Origin: Apium graveolens
Lineage: Eukaryota > Streptophyta > Magnoliopsida > Apiales > Apiaceae
DNA length: 64,000 nucleotides
NCBI RefSeq assembly: GCF_009905375.1
Contig: NC_133657.1
Location: forward strand, 434,001-498,000
Direction of reading: 5' to 3'
Position 1 is the stretch's first letter; every line of letters starts with the position of its first letter. Both the position numbers and the translations under genes were made by a program. This document shows, piece by piece, positions 21,699-32,005 of the stretch. The notes below the pieces were generated by a model. It was given only the letters and a program-made list of their open reading frames with translations. It ran no database searches and had not been told where the DNA came from.

Positions 21699-23351
21699 TT
21701 TTGAAAGTTTTTTTTATAATTAAGCCTCAAAATAATAATTACAGGGAACAATTTTAAAAATAATAAAATATAAAATTTGTATCAAATTTTCCCAAAATTG
21801 GAAATAATTCAAAAATACAAAAATAACGGGTATTTGAAATACGTATAATTTTATACCAAATAAAAACATGAATTTTGTGGGCTTTGACGTCCCGGTGGGG
21901 TCCCGGTCCGTTGATTTTTTTGAAAAACAGAAACGCTTCCTAAATTAACAGAAAATCCTGAAAAAGTAAATAAGAAAAAATAGAAATTTTTCAAAGAAAA
22001 TAAATGAGATCTCTAAATCTAAAGTTTTTAAAAAAATCGTATGAAAGTATTTTAAAATTTTAAATGTTGATGAATGTTTAAAAGATTTGAATTCTATTAA
22101 AAATATTCCTAATACTAGATATTTATAATATAGATATACATACATATATATATATATATTCATTCAATTATCTACCTTATAATTTTATTAAAATATAAAT
22201 TTTAAATTTGTAAAATATGGATTAAACCGTGCATCACAAAAGATGTAAAATAATATAATTGGAGTTAAAATATTTAAAATTTGGTACTCGATCGGTAGGG
22301 ACATTACGAAATTGATAATGGATTAGTGTGCTACTTCTTTTTAGATACCTGGATTTTAATATTTTAATATCCGGATCCGGTTCATAACATAACATTTCTA
22401 GGACCTTATTTGAAAGGGTTATACTATTTTTGTAAATAATTTTCGTTAATGACTAAATTTCTGTATTAAATTTATTTTGAATATTCGAATAGAGATTTTG
22501 GAAAAAAATGTGTGAATATTAAGAACATAATTTAGATTTTCAAATTTCTGGGATTCCTCTCAAGAGTTTGTTAATCAATAACAAATTTTGGATTTCTCAC
22601 AAGGCGCCTACGTACCCATGTATATACAGATCAATTTCGTAGTTATATTCAATTTCGAATTCGATTTGTATAAGGCATATACCATAATTTTGCATTTGGC
22701 GACAAGTTATATATTTAAAGAAATTTTGGAACCTTTTACCGCATTTGTCACTTAGAGTACTAAAATTATTATCCCCGTCATCAAACTACCAAACTTGTAA
22801 TATTTTAATGATATTGATTCATTAAGTCGTCAGGTTATCTTTGACAGTATTTTTATAAAGTGTCTTGTATTTCTGATGATGTGTCATTGGTGTTGGAATT
22901 ATGTAACTATTACGTAGTCGTTGACAAGAGTTCTTGAGATCCAATATAGTTACGAGTTGTTGACGATGCAAGGTATAAATTGCGTAAGTTCTGATATAGT
23001 ATCAACAACATGCAATAAAATGGATTCCAAAAATGTTCATGAATAACACATGACGTATTTTTATTTGCGGGACTCATGCGCATGCACATATGGTTCATAT
23101 TCATTTATTAGATAATGACCAATAATATGGTGACAACTCATCATTTATAAATAATTTTGGCGGCTCCAATATTTTTCTATTTTAAATTAATTATAATTGG
23201 TCTAACTCTTTTACAAACGTGTTTAAACCAAAATACTTTAAATACTTGATTCTAACGAGATTAATTACTCTAAAAATTATTACAATAATAAAAGTTCAAA
23301 AAATATTAAAAAAATCAAAACAAACCAAGCATCATAGAGATTATGTAATAA
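21699..23351. other. non-coding AT-rich DNA, no gene seen
   Basis: Very AT-rich with short TA runs (for example 22140-22160). ORFs here are short and low-complexity. No paired element ends were found. Confidence 0.5.
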
Positions 23352-23447
23352 TACATTTATAACATAATTTAGTAATAAATTTATAACATAATTTAGTAAT
23401 AAATTTATAACATAATTTAGTAATAAATTTATAACATAATTTAGTAA
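23352..23447. repeat. 24-bp tandem repeat, four copies
   Basis: Unit AATTTATAACATAATTTAGTAA(AT), four near-perfect copies with no spacers. It is a minisatellite, not a CRISPR array. An ORF across it only reflects the repeat. Confidence 0.9.
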
Positions 23448-23938
23448 ATATCTCCTATCAAGTTTTCTTGCATTTAATTTGTATTTTGTAAATATCAAGT
23501 GTAAATGGTTTTTCAGCTAAACAACTTTTAGAGTATTAATTGCAATAATTCCTAAAGCTTAAAAAATCTTTAAAACTATTAATTGTAGATATGTTACTAT
23601 TCGATCACCTAGTCTATTACCTTTAAATATGTATGATAATACAATTGTTTTTAATAAAGTGTTAGGTATCAATTATTCGAATATTTTAATATTTTATAAT
23701 ATCTTGTCAACTTTGTTTTGCTCCCGTGGATAAAATTTTAAATTTTTATCTAGTTGTTGATCTTCTCTCTTTCTCAGGTAATTTTAAAAAAAATATTGAT
23801 CCGTCAAAAATGAGAGTACATTTTATATTTTTTTGTCAGATGTACATTTTATATTGAATGAGCATGATGTAGTTTATTGCGATATACTACATAATTGACT
23901 TTATAGTTCGAGGAACGGACACGCTCAACACTAATTAT
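23448..23938. other. non-coding, no gene seen
   Basis: AT-rich sequence without a recognisable gene or element ends. Confidence 0.5.
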
Positions 23939-23940
23939 TA

Positions 23941-24220
23941 CTTCCTCCGTCTTTTTTATTTCTTTATACTTTCCTTTTTTGGATGTCCCATTTATTTCTT
24001 TACATTTCAAAACTTACCAAAAATAGTCAATGGGTCCCCTTATTTCCCCACTTTTTCTTCCTTTTCACACTACTTTTACCCCACTATCTCTCTTTTATAC
24101 ATTAAAAATCAATGGGTCCCGCCACTTCACCCACTTTTCTTTCTCTTTTTCACTACTTTATACATATTTCTTAATCTCCATGTCCAATCCTTTTGATAAC
24201 AAATCAAAGGACAGAGGGGG
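23941..24220. mobile_element. Stowaway-like MITE (Tc1/mariner), 280 bp
   Basis: TA at 23939-23940 and 24221-24222. Ends read CTTCCTCCGTC and, reverse-complemented from the right, CCCCCTCTGTCC. These match the CTCCCTCCGT family consensus. It has no coding capacity. Confidence 0.8.
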
Positions 24221-24222
24221 TA

Positions 24223-24782
24223 TTATTTGGGTATTTATAAAATACGCAGGTATCAGGTTTCATGTTTAATGTTGATGCTCAGAACACATGCATAACAACA
24301 TTGGATCCAAATAGTTGTGTGCTGCAAAATGTAAACAACAATGTATTGCACAATATAATGGACGTGGATTGTATACTGCCAAATCAGGTGGCCAATTGTA
24401 CATATGTAACTGTGTCCATCCTTGTGCCACGGAGGAACTTTCACCATTTTCAAGTATTTAGTTTTTTCAAAAATTAAATTATACTATATGTAAAATTGTA
24501 ACAAGAATGAAATTTAAATAATAATTTTTTGTCATTTATCTATCAATGTTGTTGGTTGATCTTTCATTTTAGTAAAACACTTTCAATATTATAAGAAATT
24601 TTTTTATTATGTTTCTAATAATACGTCAAAATTGTTTAACTTAGATATTGGGAGTACATTTTGTACTACATGTTATCACAATGATGAGCAATTAACACAA
24701 ATTTAAGATCAAGGTTTGATAAATATTAAATCTAGATTTTTTAAGACTTTGTGAGATTCTATTAAAATAATTCTTTTAATAT
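24223..24782. other. unassigned, short ORFs only
   Basis: Overlapping short ORFs on both strands at 24253-24477 have no recognised motif. The stretch 24300-24430 is less AT-rich than its surroundings and might be a gene relic, but it could not be identified. Confidence 0.4.
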
Positions 24783-24978
24783 TTTATTAAAGACATGGGT
24801 TAAATTATCGGAAAAATGAGGCATCAAAAAAACCATTTCAACTAGGAGTGTTCATGAGTTCGCCAAATTGACCAAACCAAATCAAATCAACCCAACCCTC
24901 TTTTCAGCCGATCAATTTGATACAACAAAACTCGATATTTAATTGGGTTAAAAAAATTCAAATCTACTTAAATGAGTT
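24783..24978. repeat. dispersed repeat, copy 1
   Basis: A 196-bp stretch found again at 45225-45421 in the same orientation with few changes. It includes GGAGTGTTCATGAGTTCGCC, a word common at hAT-type MITE ends. Beyond 24978 this copy continues (GGGTACGTGTTTTATA), while the other copy is interrupted by a copia LTR. Confidence 0.8.
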
Positions 24979-25444
24979 GGGTACGTGTTTTATATTTTTT
25001 CGGGCCAACCCAACAGTTACCGATTTATGTTACAAATTTGTTCAATAATTTGAATATGTATATACACACATATTATATACAATTATATACTATAGAATAT
25101 GTTATACTTTAATTCATATATATATATTATTACATTTTGTGTGCATATGTATATGACTTGCTTCGTAATTTACTTTACCAAAATTAGGTTGAAGGCCAAG
25201 AATAATTGTTTTTAGCTGCGCCCTGACAGGAATACCGAAATTCAGGGATACGGCCATTTTTACCAGCCTAATACGCATTCTTGGATCGGGTGAATGCTGA
25301 TACGCATTTGCAAAGAGTTTAATATGATACTGAATCTTTGATACGCATTGCAGGAAAAAGTAATAATACACTATGTAGAACTATTACGCATTGTTGGAGA
25401 AGGTAATAGAGTATACATTTTTTTTGTAAGAAAAGAGTATACAT
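24979..25444. other. non-coding; recurrent TAATACGCATT words
   Basis: TAATACGCATT or close forms occur at about 25270, 25300, 25345 and 25385 and again near 42913. This hints at pieces of one older repeat separated by the 14-kb gypsy insertion. No ends were defined. Confidence 0.4.
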
Positions 25445-25447
25445 TTA

Positions 25448-25797
25448 GGGTGTGTTTGGTATTGCTGTTGCTGACAGCAACAGTAGCTTTTCGCTGAAAA
25501 ACGGTTAAAAAACTGTTTGGTAAAATTCAAAAGCTGCTTTTTGGAAAAGTGTTTTTGGCTTAAAAGGTGTTGTTAGAGAAAACAAGTCCCCCCATGCTTT
25601 CAGAAAAAGCTGCGTTTCAGCTTTTGGAGGAAGCAGATGTTGATTTCACCATCAAACCTTACCAAAAGCATTATTATTTTTAATTTTTTGCATCAAAACA
25701 TATACATATCAAAAAAATTACCAAACAGTCATCTGCTTTTCCAACAGCACTTTTTCTAACAGCACAGCAATTTTTAACAGCAATCACTAACAGAGCC
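25448..25797. mobile_element. Tourist-like MITE (PIF/Harbinger), 350 bp
   Basis: TTA target duplication (25445-25447; 25798-25800). Ends are GGGTGTGTTTGG on the left and, reverse-complemented, GGCTCTGTTAGTG on the right. Both are followed by TTGCTGTT-type subterminal repeats. Non-coding. Confidence 0.8.
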
Positions 25798-26049
25798 TTA
25801 ATACCCCATATTCTCGTATGTTATTCTAGTTCTAAAATTTATATATTTATTTTAATTCATATTTAAGATAATATCTAATTGTTTTTATAGATATGTATAC
25901 TTGACCAATATGTTGGTTATAAATCCGTGTAAACCTCTAACTAAAGTTGAGATAAGACTTAGTTTTTAAATATTATAATCTTAATCTCCGCACACAATCT
26001 TTATCTTTAGGCTATTATAAGTAGTAGTCAGTTATATTTTAATGACACA

Positions 26050-27450
26050 TGTTGACAGAGGAATTTAGGAACAACAAAACTTGAGGTTAATAGCCGAAAA
26101 CAAGATCTGTGATGGCAGTTCTTCGTCGGAAATGTGAACAGTAACCGATGAATCCGATGAACAGTATTCGTCGGAAAAGATGAACAGTGTTTGGTGGTGA
26201 TGATTATTGCGGGCAGAGATTGCTTAGGGTTAGTGGTGGCTCCTTTGCGCTCTCGCTTCTGACCCTTACAATGTGCCTACGTACCCCTATTTATAGGGGA
26301 TCAAGCCCACGTAGTTCTTGGGGAACAAGAAACCTAATGGGCTTAGATTCTTATCCCGAGGCCCAATGGGAAACCCACTGGAAACCGTCTTCTACTAGCT
26401 TTAGGAATGTCCGCCGATGAGGCCCAACCACAAAGGCTCAAGGCTCGTCCGCGGCTTCGAGACTTCATGGATGAGGCATCTCCCTGGCCAAGGATAACCC
26501 TCCGCTACCAGCTGTTTCTCTAGTCCGTGGACGCAGGTATAGCCGTGGTTCACCCCAAATATTGGACACATCCTTGTCCCCCGATAAGGAGCCCCTACCA
26601 GATTACAGGACAAGTGATCCCAAGCTTTTGGGTGCAAAGTGCAGGATACTCCAAAGTCTCCCAACGAGGATACCCGTTAACTACAGAGACAGAGCTCCCA
26701 AAGCACACACCAGATTTCACCCCACATCCCCAATGAGGACACCCATTGACTACAGGAGGAGGCCTTCAGTCCAGGCATACCCCTGGAGGTCTCTGACCAC
26801 GGACACCGCCTTTCCTGTAGATATGCTACAGGAAGGAGTTCTTCAATAGAGTACCTGCATCAAATAGGTTAGTAATAACATTCTCCATCTTCCTTGAATC
26901 TTCCAGAGAATCCATCCAAGTAGCATATCGAAGTTGCATTTATATATCAAGTAGAAGTTAAGGGCGCGCCCTTACATTCCTGTATATTGGCGCCGCCCTG
27001 TGTCATCAGCCTTTGGTTTCTTCCTATATCATTCTACATCATAGGGCGCGCCCTAAATTATTCATCGTTAGGGCTCACTCTAATTCTGTCCAGGCCAAAG
27101 CGTAGGTCTGTCAAAGCAATCATGTCCAAGCAATCCGTCCAAGGAGCCTTCCTTGCCCAAGGCGTGCCCTAAGGCTCACCACAGAACAGGTTTCAATTAA
27201 GAAATTTCTCTCCTCCTTTTCGATAATTGGGTGCGCCTCCTCTACCATGTTTGAGGGCGCGCCTTTAATACATGATAATAACAACTGTTAATCAGCTACT
27301 CAGTCAATGGGGCGCAGTCTTTGGGCGCGCCTTCTATTTATGGAAAGTCAATCTTATCTTTTTCCTAGATTTCAGGCGCTTCTCCTTTGATTCTGCTCAT
27401 TTTATTAATCTTATTCTGAATATTGTTTATACCAATTTTTGGGCCTAACA
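26050..27450 (-). repeat. 3' LTR of the Tat element (1401 bp)
   Basis: Contains four exact GGCGCGCC and several one-base variants. It carries about 20 extra bases around 27256 (with one motif copy) that are missing from the other LTR. ORFs in it (26187-26849) recur in the other LTR and have no domain. Confidence 0.95.
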
Positions 27451-27466
27451 ACTATCCCCAAATTCC
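27451..27466 (-). other. polypurine tract of the Tat element
   Basis: Minus strand GGAATTTGGGGATAGT ends exactly where the 3' LTR begins (TGTTAGGCCC). Confidence 0.75.
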
Positions 27467-27736
27467 ATATGTCATTAAAAATGGGATTGGAATTTTTCTC
27501 ATCCTTATCAAAATCCATATAAACAAATCTTCCAATACTTTTTACAGGGTGCGCCTTAAACAGGGCGTGCCTTCCAATTTTTCTTTATATTTTCAATAAT
27601 GCCATAATAACCAAATAAGGCGCGCCTTCAAGAGGGCGCGTCTTAGAAGTTCAAACGGTTTTTTTAAAAATAGTCCCCCTTATTATTAGGGATTCATGAT
27701 TGATGTGACTGATCTGACAGCTGTATTCTTTTTTAC

Positions 27737-27744
27737 TATAAATA
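27737..27744 (+). promoter_or_regulatory. TATA box of the antisense gene
   Basis: CTATAAATACTAG on the plus strand lies about 290 bp inside the 3' LTR. It is followed at about 30 bp by a pyrimidine-rich leader (CATTTTTTTC..). After that come a possible donor AAAGGTATGTAAAG at 27914-27920 and an acceptor TTTCTAG near 28113. This arrangement suggests an independent promoter and a spliced 5' leader for the plus-strand ORFs at 28602-31157. No transcript evidence is available. Confidence 0.55.
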
Positions 27745-28601
27745 CTAGTCACAATCAGTCATTTTTTTCTTTTACTTTTACCTTCTCTCTTACTTCACCC
27801 CCTTTTCCTTTTCAAAGTACCACCACCGGCGGCACTATCCTTCTGCTCGGAATCCTATCTCTCGGCCACCATTTCTTTGGTTTTTTCCGATCATTCTCTT
27901 CTCCATTCGAAAAGGTATGTAAAGCTTCTTTCTTTTTTGAATTTCATTGCATAAATCACATTGCATGCTACATTGTCCTTTCAACTTCCTTCACTGTTCT
28001 TGATGATATGCATAAAATGATGTATATATCTGTGTATGTATATGTTCAATTCCGACTTCTTGCTTTTTTTAGATCTAAATTTATTAGGTTTAATTTCTAA
28101 TTTCATGTTTCTAGGAAGCCTAATCGTTTATCCCTAAATTCAAAAGCATATATTTTATGATAAGGCGCGCCTTTTCATTTATACCGGGCGCGCCGTCGTC
28201 ATCTACTTATCGATAGCTTATCGTTCATAGCAGTCTCTATGGATCCTTTAACTGTTAGGACGCGCCTTCTTAGCGTACGATCCGTCTCAAAGTAAATTGT
28301 CACAGATAATAGGAAACATCATTTTCTTAAGCCTCCTCTTATTTTCTCTATTTCCTTCGTACTTTCGTATCTCATTCTTTCGCACAGGGCGCGCCCACAA
28401 AATTTCTTTTGGTTTTCTTGACAGCTGGAAGAAGAGGATGCGTCCTCTCCTTTTCACCCTTTCAAGAATTTCCTCATAAATTTGGGGATCTATTCGCCTC
28501 CAAATACTTACTTCGATCCTCAACCCCCAAACGACCACCATACTCCTGACTTTATGAACCGGGTGGCGCACCTTCTTCAAGACTCCAAAAAGGGTACTTT
28601 A

Positions 28602-29726
28602 ATGGCAGATTCCTCAGGTAGTTCTTTTACAGACAACATTCCTTTATCTCGTAGACACGGGAAGCAGAAGCTGGTCCAAAAGGATAGATCCCCAGCCCCA
28701 GATAGGACAGAACTGGACGATGATGACTGGTTTGAGAGTTTGAATGTTGATAGGTATAGGGGTGTTGAGAGGGGTGTCAACGTAGGTGCAGGACCTTCTA
28801 AAGTATCCTACAAGGCTGTATCCCCAAGCCCATCTCCTCAACAAATAGAAGGCGCGCCTACTTCTCCCGTCCTCGAGGGCGTGCCTGAAGTAAGTGTGTC
28901 ACCTCTAGGTGATGAAGAAAATTTCTTTGACGAGGACTCCTTCCAATTTTCTACCTCTCCTGAGCCTTCTCCAATTCCCTTCCAACACTGGGAAGTTTCT
29001 GATAGTGAATTAGATTTTGATTGGGACGAATTCGAGCCATGCAATGAAGCTGTGAAGAAATGTTTCAGGAAGGAGCACAGGAAGATTTTCTGCGTGGGCC
29101 TGTCCTCAGCTTGTTCAGATGAGCAACTGGGATGGCTCATGGAATTTTATGACATGGAGGGCATATGGGCGCGCCCTTTAAGCATGATGCGGCCCCATAT
29201 CTTCAATTATGGGAGAAACTTTAAAATTCCCAGAATGGTGACCAGCCTCAAGCTGGTATCTTTGGGTATAGGCGCGCCCTTACATCCCTACCTTAGGGAA
29301 GTGATAGAACTGTTCGATGTGGCTCCACTCCAACTTTCTCCCAACAGCTATAAGTTTATCCTGGCTCTATTCATCCTCTATATGGACTTGGGTTTTCCTC
29401 AACCGTTAATGGCAGAAGTTGCTTATTTTTTCAATCTAAGAAAATCTGACCATGGGTACTACTATTTGGTGGTGGACAAGCAGCACAACAAGAAGGGTTT
29501 TTCCTCAGGCAAGCTTAGCCATGAAAAAGGTTGGAAGGAAAACTACTTTTATATATACGAAGTTCCCAGAATAAGGATAAGATTTAACAAGTCACCAAGT
29601 AAGGGCGTGCCCTTTCGTTTCTTTCCTTGCGTTATATCTATGTTTTTTCTTTCTTTTCTCATCCTTATACATTTTCAGACAGACCAGTGGCCAAACCTCT
29701 TAAGGGCGACCCAAAAAATGAGCTGA
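28602..29726 (+). CDS. antisense accessory ORF, plant gypsy-transposon protein domain (exon 1)
   Basis: Plus-strand frame open from 28482; the better start is ATG 28602 (MADSSGSSFTDNI). The first 170 residues are acidic, Ser/Pro-rich and low in complexity. About residues 190-320 resemble the 'putative gypsy type transposon' domain found in antisense ORFs of plant Tat elements: LREVIELFDVAPLQLSPNSY, LALFILYMDLGFPQPLMAEV, then YFFNLR and YYYLV. GGCGCGCC inside it encodes Gly-Ala-Pro twice and Ala-Arg-Pro once. A likely intron follows (GTAAGG at about 29599 to TTTTCAG at 29678), so the real exon probably ends near 29598. Function of the family is unknown. Confidence 0.7.
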   Translation: MADSSGSSFTDNIPLSRRHGKQKLVQKDRSPAPDRTELDDDDWFESLNVDRYRGVERGVNVGAGPSKVSYKAVSPSPSPQQIEGAPTSPVLEGVPEVSVSPLGDEENFFDEDSFQFSTSPEPSPIPFQHWEVSDSELDFDWDEFEPCNEAVKKCFRKEHRKIFCVGLSSACSDEQLGWLMEFYDMEGIWARPLSMMRPHIFNYGRNFKIPRMVTSLKLVSLGIGAPLHPYLREVIELFDVAPLQLSPNSYKFILALFILYMDLGFPQPLMAEVAYFFNLRKSDHGYYYLVVDKQHNKKGFSSGKLSHEKGWKENYFYIYEVPRIRIRFNKSPSKGVPFRFFPCVISMFFLSFLILIHFQTDQWPNLLRATQKMS

Positions 29727-30066
29727 AGCCCTCCTTAGAGTGGCTGCTGACAGGTGGAACTTAAAAACCTTAGTCACCCGGACCAACTTGATGCGAGTAG
29801 GAATTCTTTCTGATCAAGTAGGAATGAAGTGTAAATATGTAAAATTTAGGAAGGGTGCTCCTGTTTCTCGCGTTGTTGATTTAGACAGTGAAGAAGAAGC
29901 TGAAGAAGAAGAAGAAGAGACAGAGGATGGCTCCTTACAAGGCCAAGATCCTTCAGGTTCATTAATCATAGAATCTAAAGGCGCGCCCTTCTACTATTGG
30001 CGCGTCCTACTTCTCTTCTGTCAGCTTTTAAATTGTCACACTGGATATAAATTTTTGTTTATTTAA
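29679..30066 (+). CDS. antisense accessory ORF, exon 2 (acidic)
   Basis: After the acceptor the sequence reads RPVAKPLKGDPKNELKPS. A shifted frame then reads RWNLKTLVTRTNLMRVGIL and an acidic run (DLDSEEEAEEEEEETED). A frame change near 29730 means the exon is damaged or spliced differently. It ends near KGAPF, encoded by the GGCGCGCC at 29980. Confidence 0.5.
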
Positions 30067-30216
30067 TCTCCACCTTCCAGGGTGCGCCCTTTTAGTTTAG
30101 GCGTAGCATTTTATACATGTTTATCAATATTGCTTTTATCCATTGCTTTCATTTATTGCCCTGCTCAACATACTTAACTGTCATGCTTAACTAATATGTT
30201 CCATGTTTTATGCAGA

Positions 30217-31157
30217 AATGGCCCCCTCCAAGAATCCCTAAATCTTTTGGGGGGCGCCCTGGTGACAAGCCTAGGCCTAAGTCATAGAAAGATGCTTCTG
30301 CAGCACAGACATCCATCCCAACTTCTGCTCATATCCCTCTAATAACCCCTATTCCAAAAAGGCCCATAATTGATCTAACCGAGAAACAGGGCGCGCCTAA
30401 GAGGCATAGAGCAGAGGGCGCGCCCTCTGGCCCTTCTACTGCTCTGAACGCTCTTGGCCCCATGGGTTCCCTTCATGTTTCGGATGAAGAAGTGGAGCAG
30501 TGGCAAGCCATGGATTTGGGAGATGCCGCTCGTGCTTTAATAAAGGCGTCTTGCCAATTGTTCATCCACTCCACTCGAGTGGTGGACAGGCTACTTGAGG
30601 AGGGGGTGCGCCTAGAGAGGCTGCAGGGTGACAATAACATTTTGAGGAACACCCTCAAAGATAAAGACTTTCTGCATACCAAGGACATTAAAGCTAAGGA
30701 CTCTGATATCTCTTTTCTCAAGGATGAGGTGGCCAATCTTACTTCGCAGTTAGAGATTGCCAACAAAAAGGCTACCTCCCTCCATACTGAGCTTGGTGGA
30801 GCCAACCTGAGGATTGAGTACCTTGAAGAGCAACAGAAAACAGGCTGGCCTGATGAGAAAAGGGAGATGGCTGATGAAGCATTTGCCAATGGTTTTCACT
30901 TCTACAGGGTTGGTTTTGTGGCCAATGACCCTGATTATACTTTCGAGAAGTTTGGGGAGGAGACAGTTGTCGAGATGGTGGAGTTTAAGAAAGAGCATGC
31001 TGCTGAAATCAAGGCGAGGAGGATAGAACTTGGGTTGGAGGAGGAAGAAGGTGAGGGCGTGCCACAAGAGGAAGTCCCCAAGGACGCGCCTGAAGCTGAT
31101 CCCACTGTCCCTCTTCAATCTATTCCTCTAACAGACCAGTCTCAAGGCGCGCCTTGA
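30217..31157 (+). CDS. antisense accessory ORF, last exon: coiled-coil protein
   Basis: After an acceptor (ATGCAG, about 30211-30216) the frame reads KWPPPRIPKSFGGRPGDKP. One TAG (30285-30287, one change from CAG) precedes DASAAQTSIPTSAHIPLIT; from there it is open to TGA at 31155-31157. The ORF from ATG 30462 is 231 codons. Residues about 45-130 form a heptad-rich coiled coil (LKDKDFLHTKDIKAKDSDIS and following), and FANGFHFYRVGFVANDPDY follows. It ends with an acidic tail and QGAP, where GGCGCGCC supplies the last codons. Such coiled-coil ends are seen in Tat antisense ORFs. Its role is unknown. Confidence 0.7.
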
Positions 31158-32005
31158 TTTATTTTTTCTTGAATTTTAAATACTTCTGAGGAGCCAGCCC
31201 TCTTTTGATGCTGTGCAAAGTTGTATGACTTATTTTTCTGCTACTCTTTTACTTTTGCATGTATGACTCGTCGTTAATTTTATCTTTCCTCGTACTCATA
31301 AAAATTTGTTAAGACACTTTGATTTTTCCCGCGGCTATTATATGTTTCCATGGAGTATGTTACTATAGGGCGCGCCCTTTAACATATTTTCGAGTGTAAT
31401 TTCTTTTTATGTGATCTCAAAGTTGTCATTGTGTCATTTAGATCTATTGTCTCTTTCTTCGTAGTGTTTAGATATAAGGGCGCGCCATATTGCAGACAAC
31501 ACGTATTTTTTCTTATCAGAAATACCTTTACGATATTTTACTTACTTATCAGCCCAGGGGCGCGCCTTAACTTGATTAGCTTTTGCTTTAGCTAATTTTG
31601 CTTGTTCATGTACATTTGTTCCTTTCACCCTTGAATATTATGTTTATCTTGAAGCAGAAATTATTAGGCAGGGCACGCCTCAACATAGGGTGCGCCTCTG
31701 ATGTTTTTCAAATGAGAAATTTTTATGTCAAACAAATAAAGCAGTTTGAAGTAACTTTTCTCTTTTATTGATAATGCGCTCTAGTGTGTAAATTACACCA
31801 GTCCCATGGCTACTATGCTCTGTGGGGAAATTATTTGAAATTTTTTCTTCCTTCTGCTAGTTCCAAGGTTCGCAGTCACATGTACTACCCCCCTAGGCTA
31901 GGAGGAATTTATTTGCTACTAGCCTATTACATAAGAATCATTTTAAGAAAATAAGGGGGACACAGCCACACCCTACTGATAATACTTCCGCAAATGTTCT
32001 GCATT
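31158..32005. other. spacer between antisense ORF and integrase ends
   Basis: Convergent 3' ends of the plus-strand ORF and minus-strand pol. It is AT-rich, with GGCGCGCC at 31369, 31479 and 31559 and variants at about 31675 and 31690. No ORF is recognised. The motifs stop about 300 bp before the integrase stop codon. Confidence 0.7.

Larger units (their letters stand above)
26963..31566. repeat. dispersed GGCGCGCC palindromes, 18 exact copies
   Basis: Exact copies start at 26963, 27045, 27256, 27324, 27619, 28164, 28187, 28388, 28851, 29168, 29271, 29980, 30390, 30417, 31146, 31369, 31479 and 31559. Many extend to AGGGCGCGCCCT. About as many near-copies (GGCGTGCC, GGTGCGCC, GGACGCGCC, GGCACGCC) lie between them. 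They occur in LTR, spacer, introns and codons alike. None is found from 32006 to 38700. Confidence 0.95.

Noticed and set aside
23352..23447. CRISPR-like array
   Set aside because: Units are directly adjacent with no spacers, in a plant nuclear context: a minisatellite.
27696..28100. 134-codon plus ORF as a protein
   Set aside because: Phe/Ser/Thr-rich and crossing a likely splice donor; better explained as the leader and first intron of the antisense gene.
26963..31566. GGCGCGCC as cloning-vector or AscI linker artefact
   Set aside because: Copies are embedded in continuous element sequence, recur at homologous places in both LTRs and show mutational decay.
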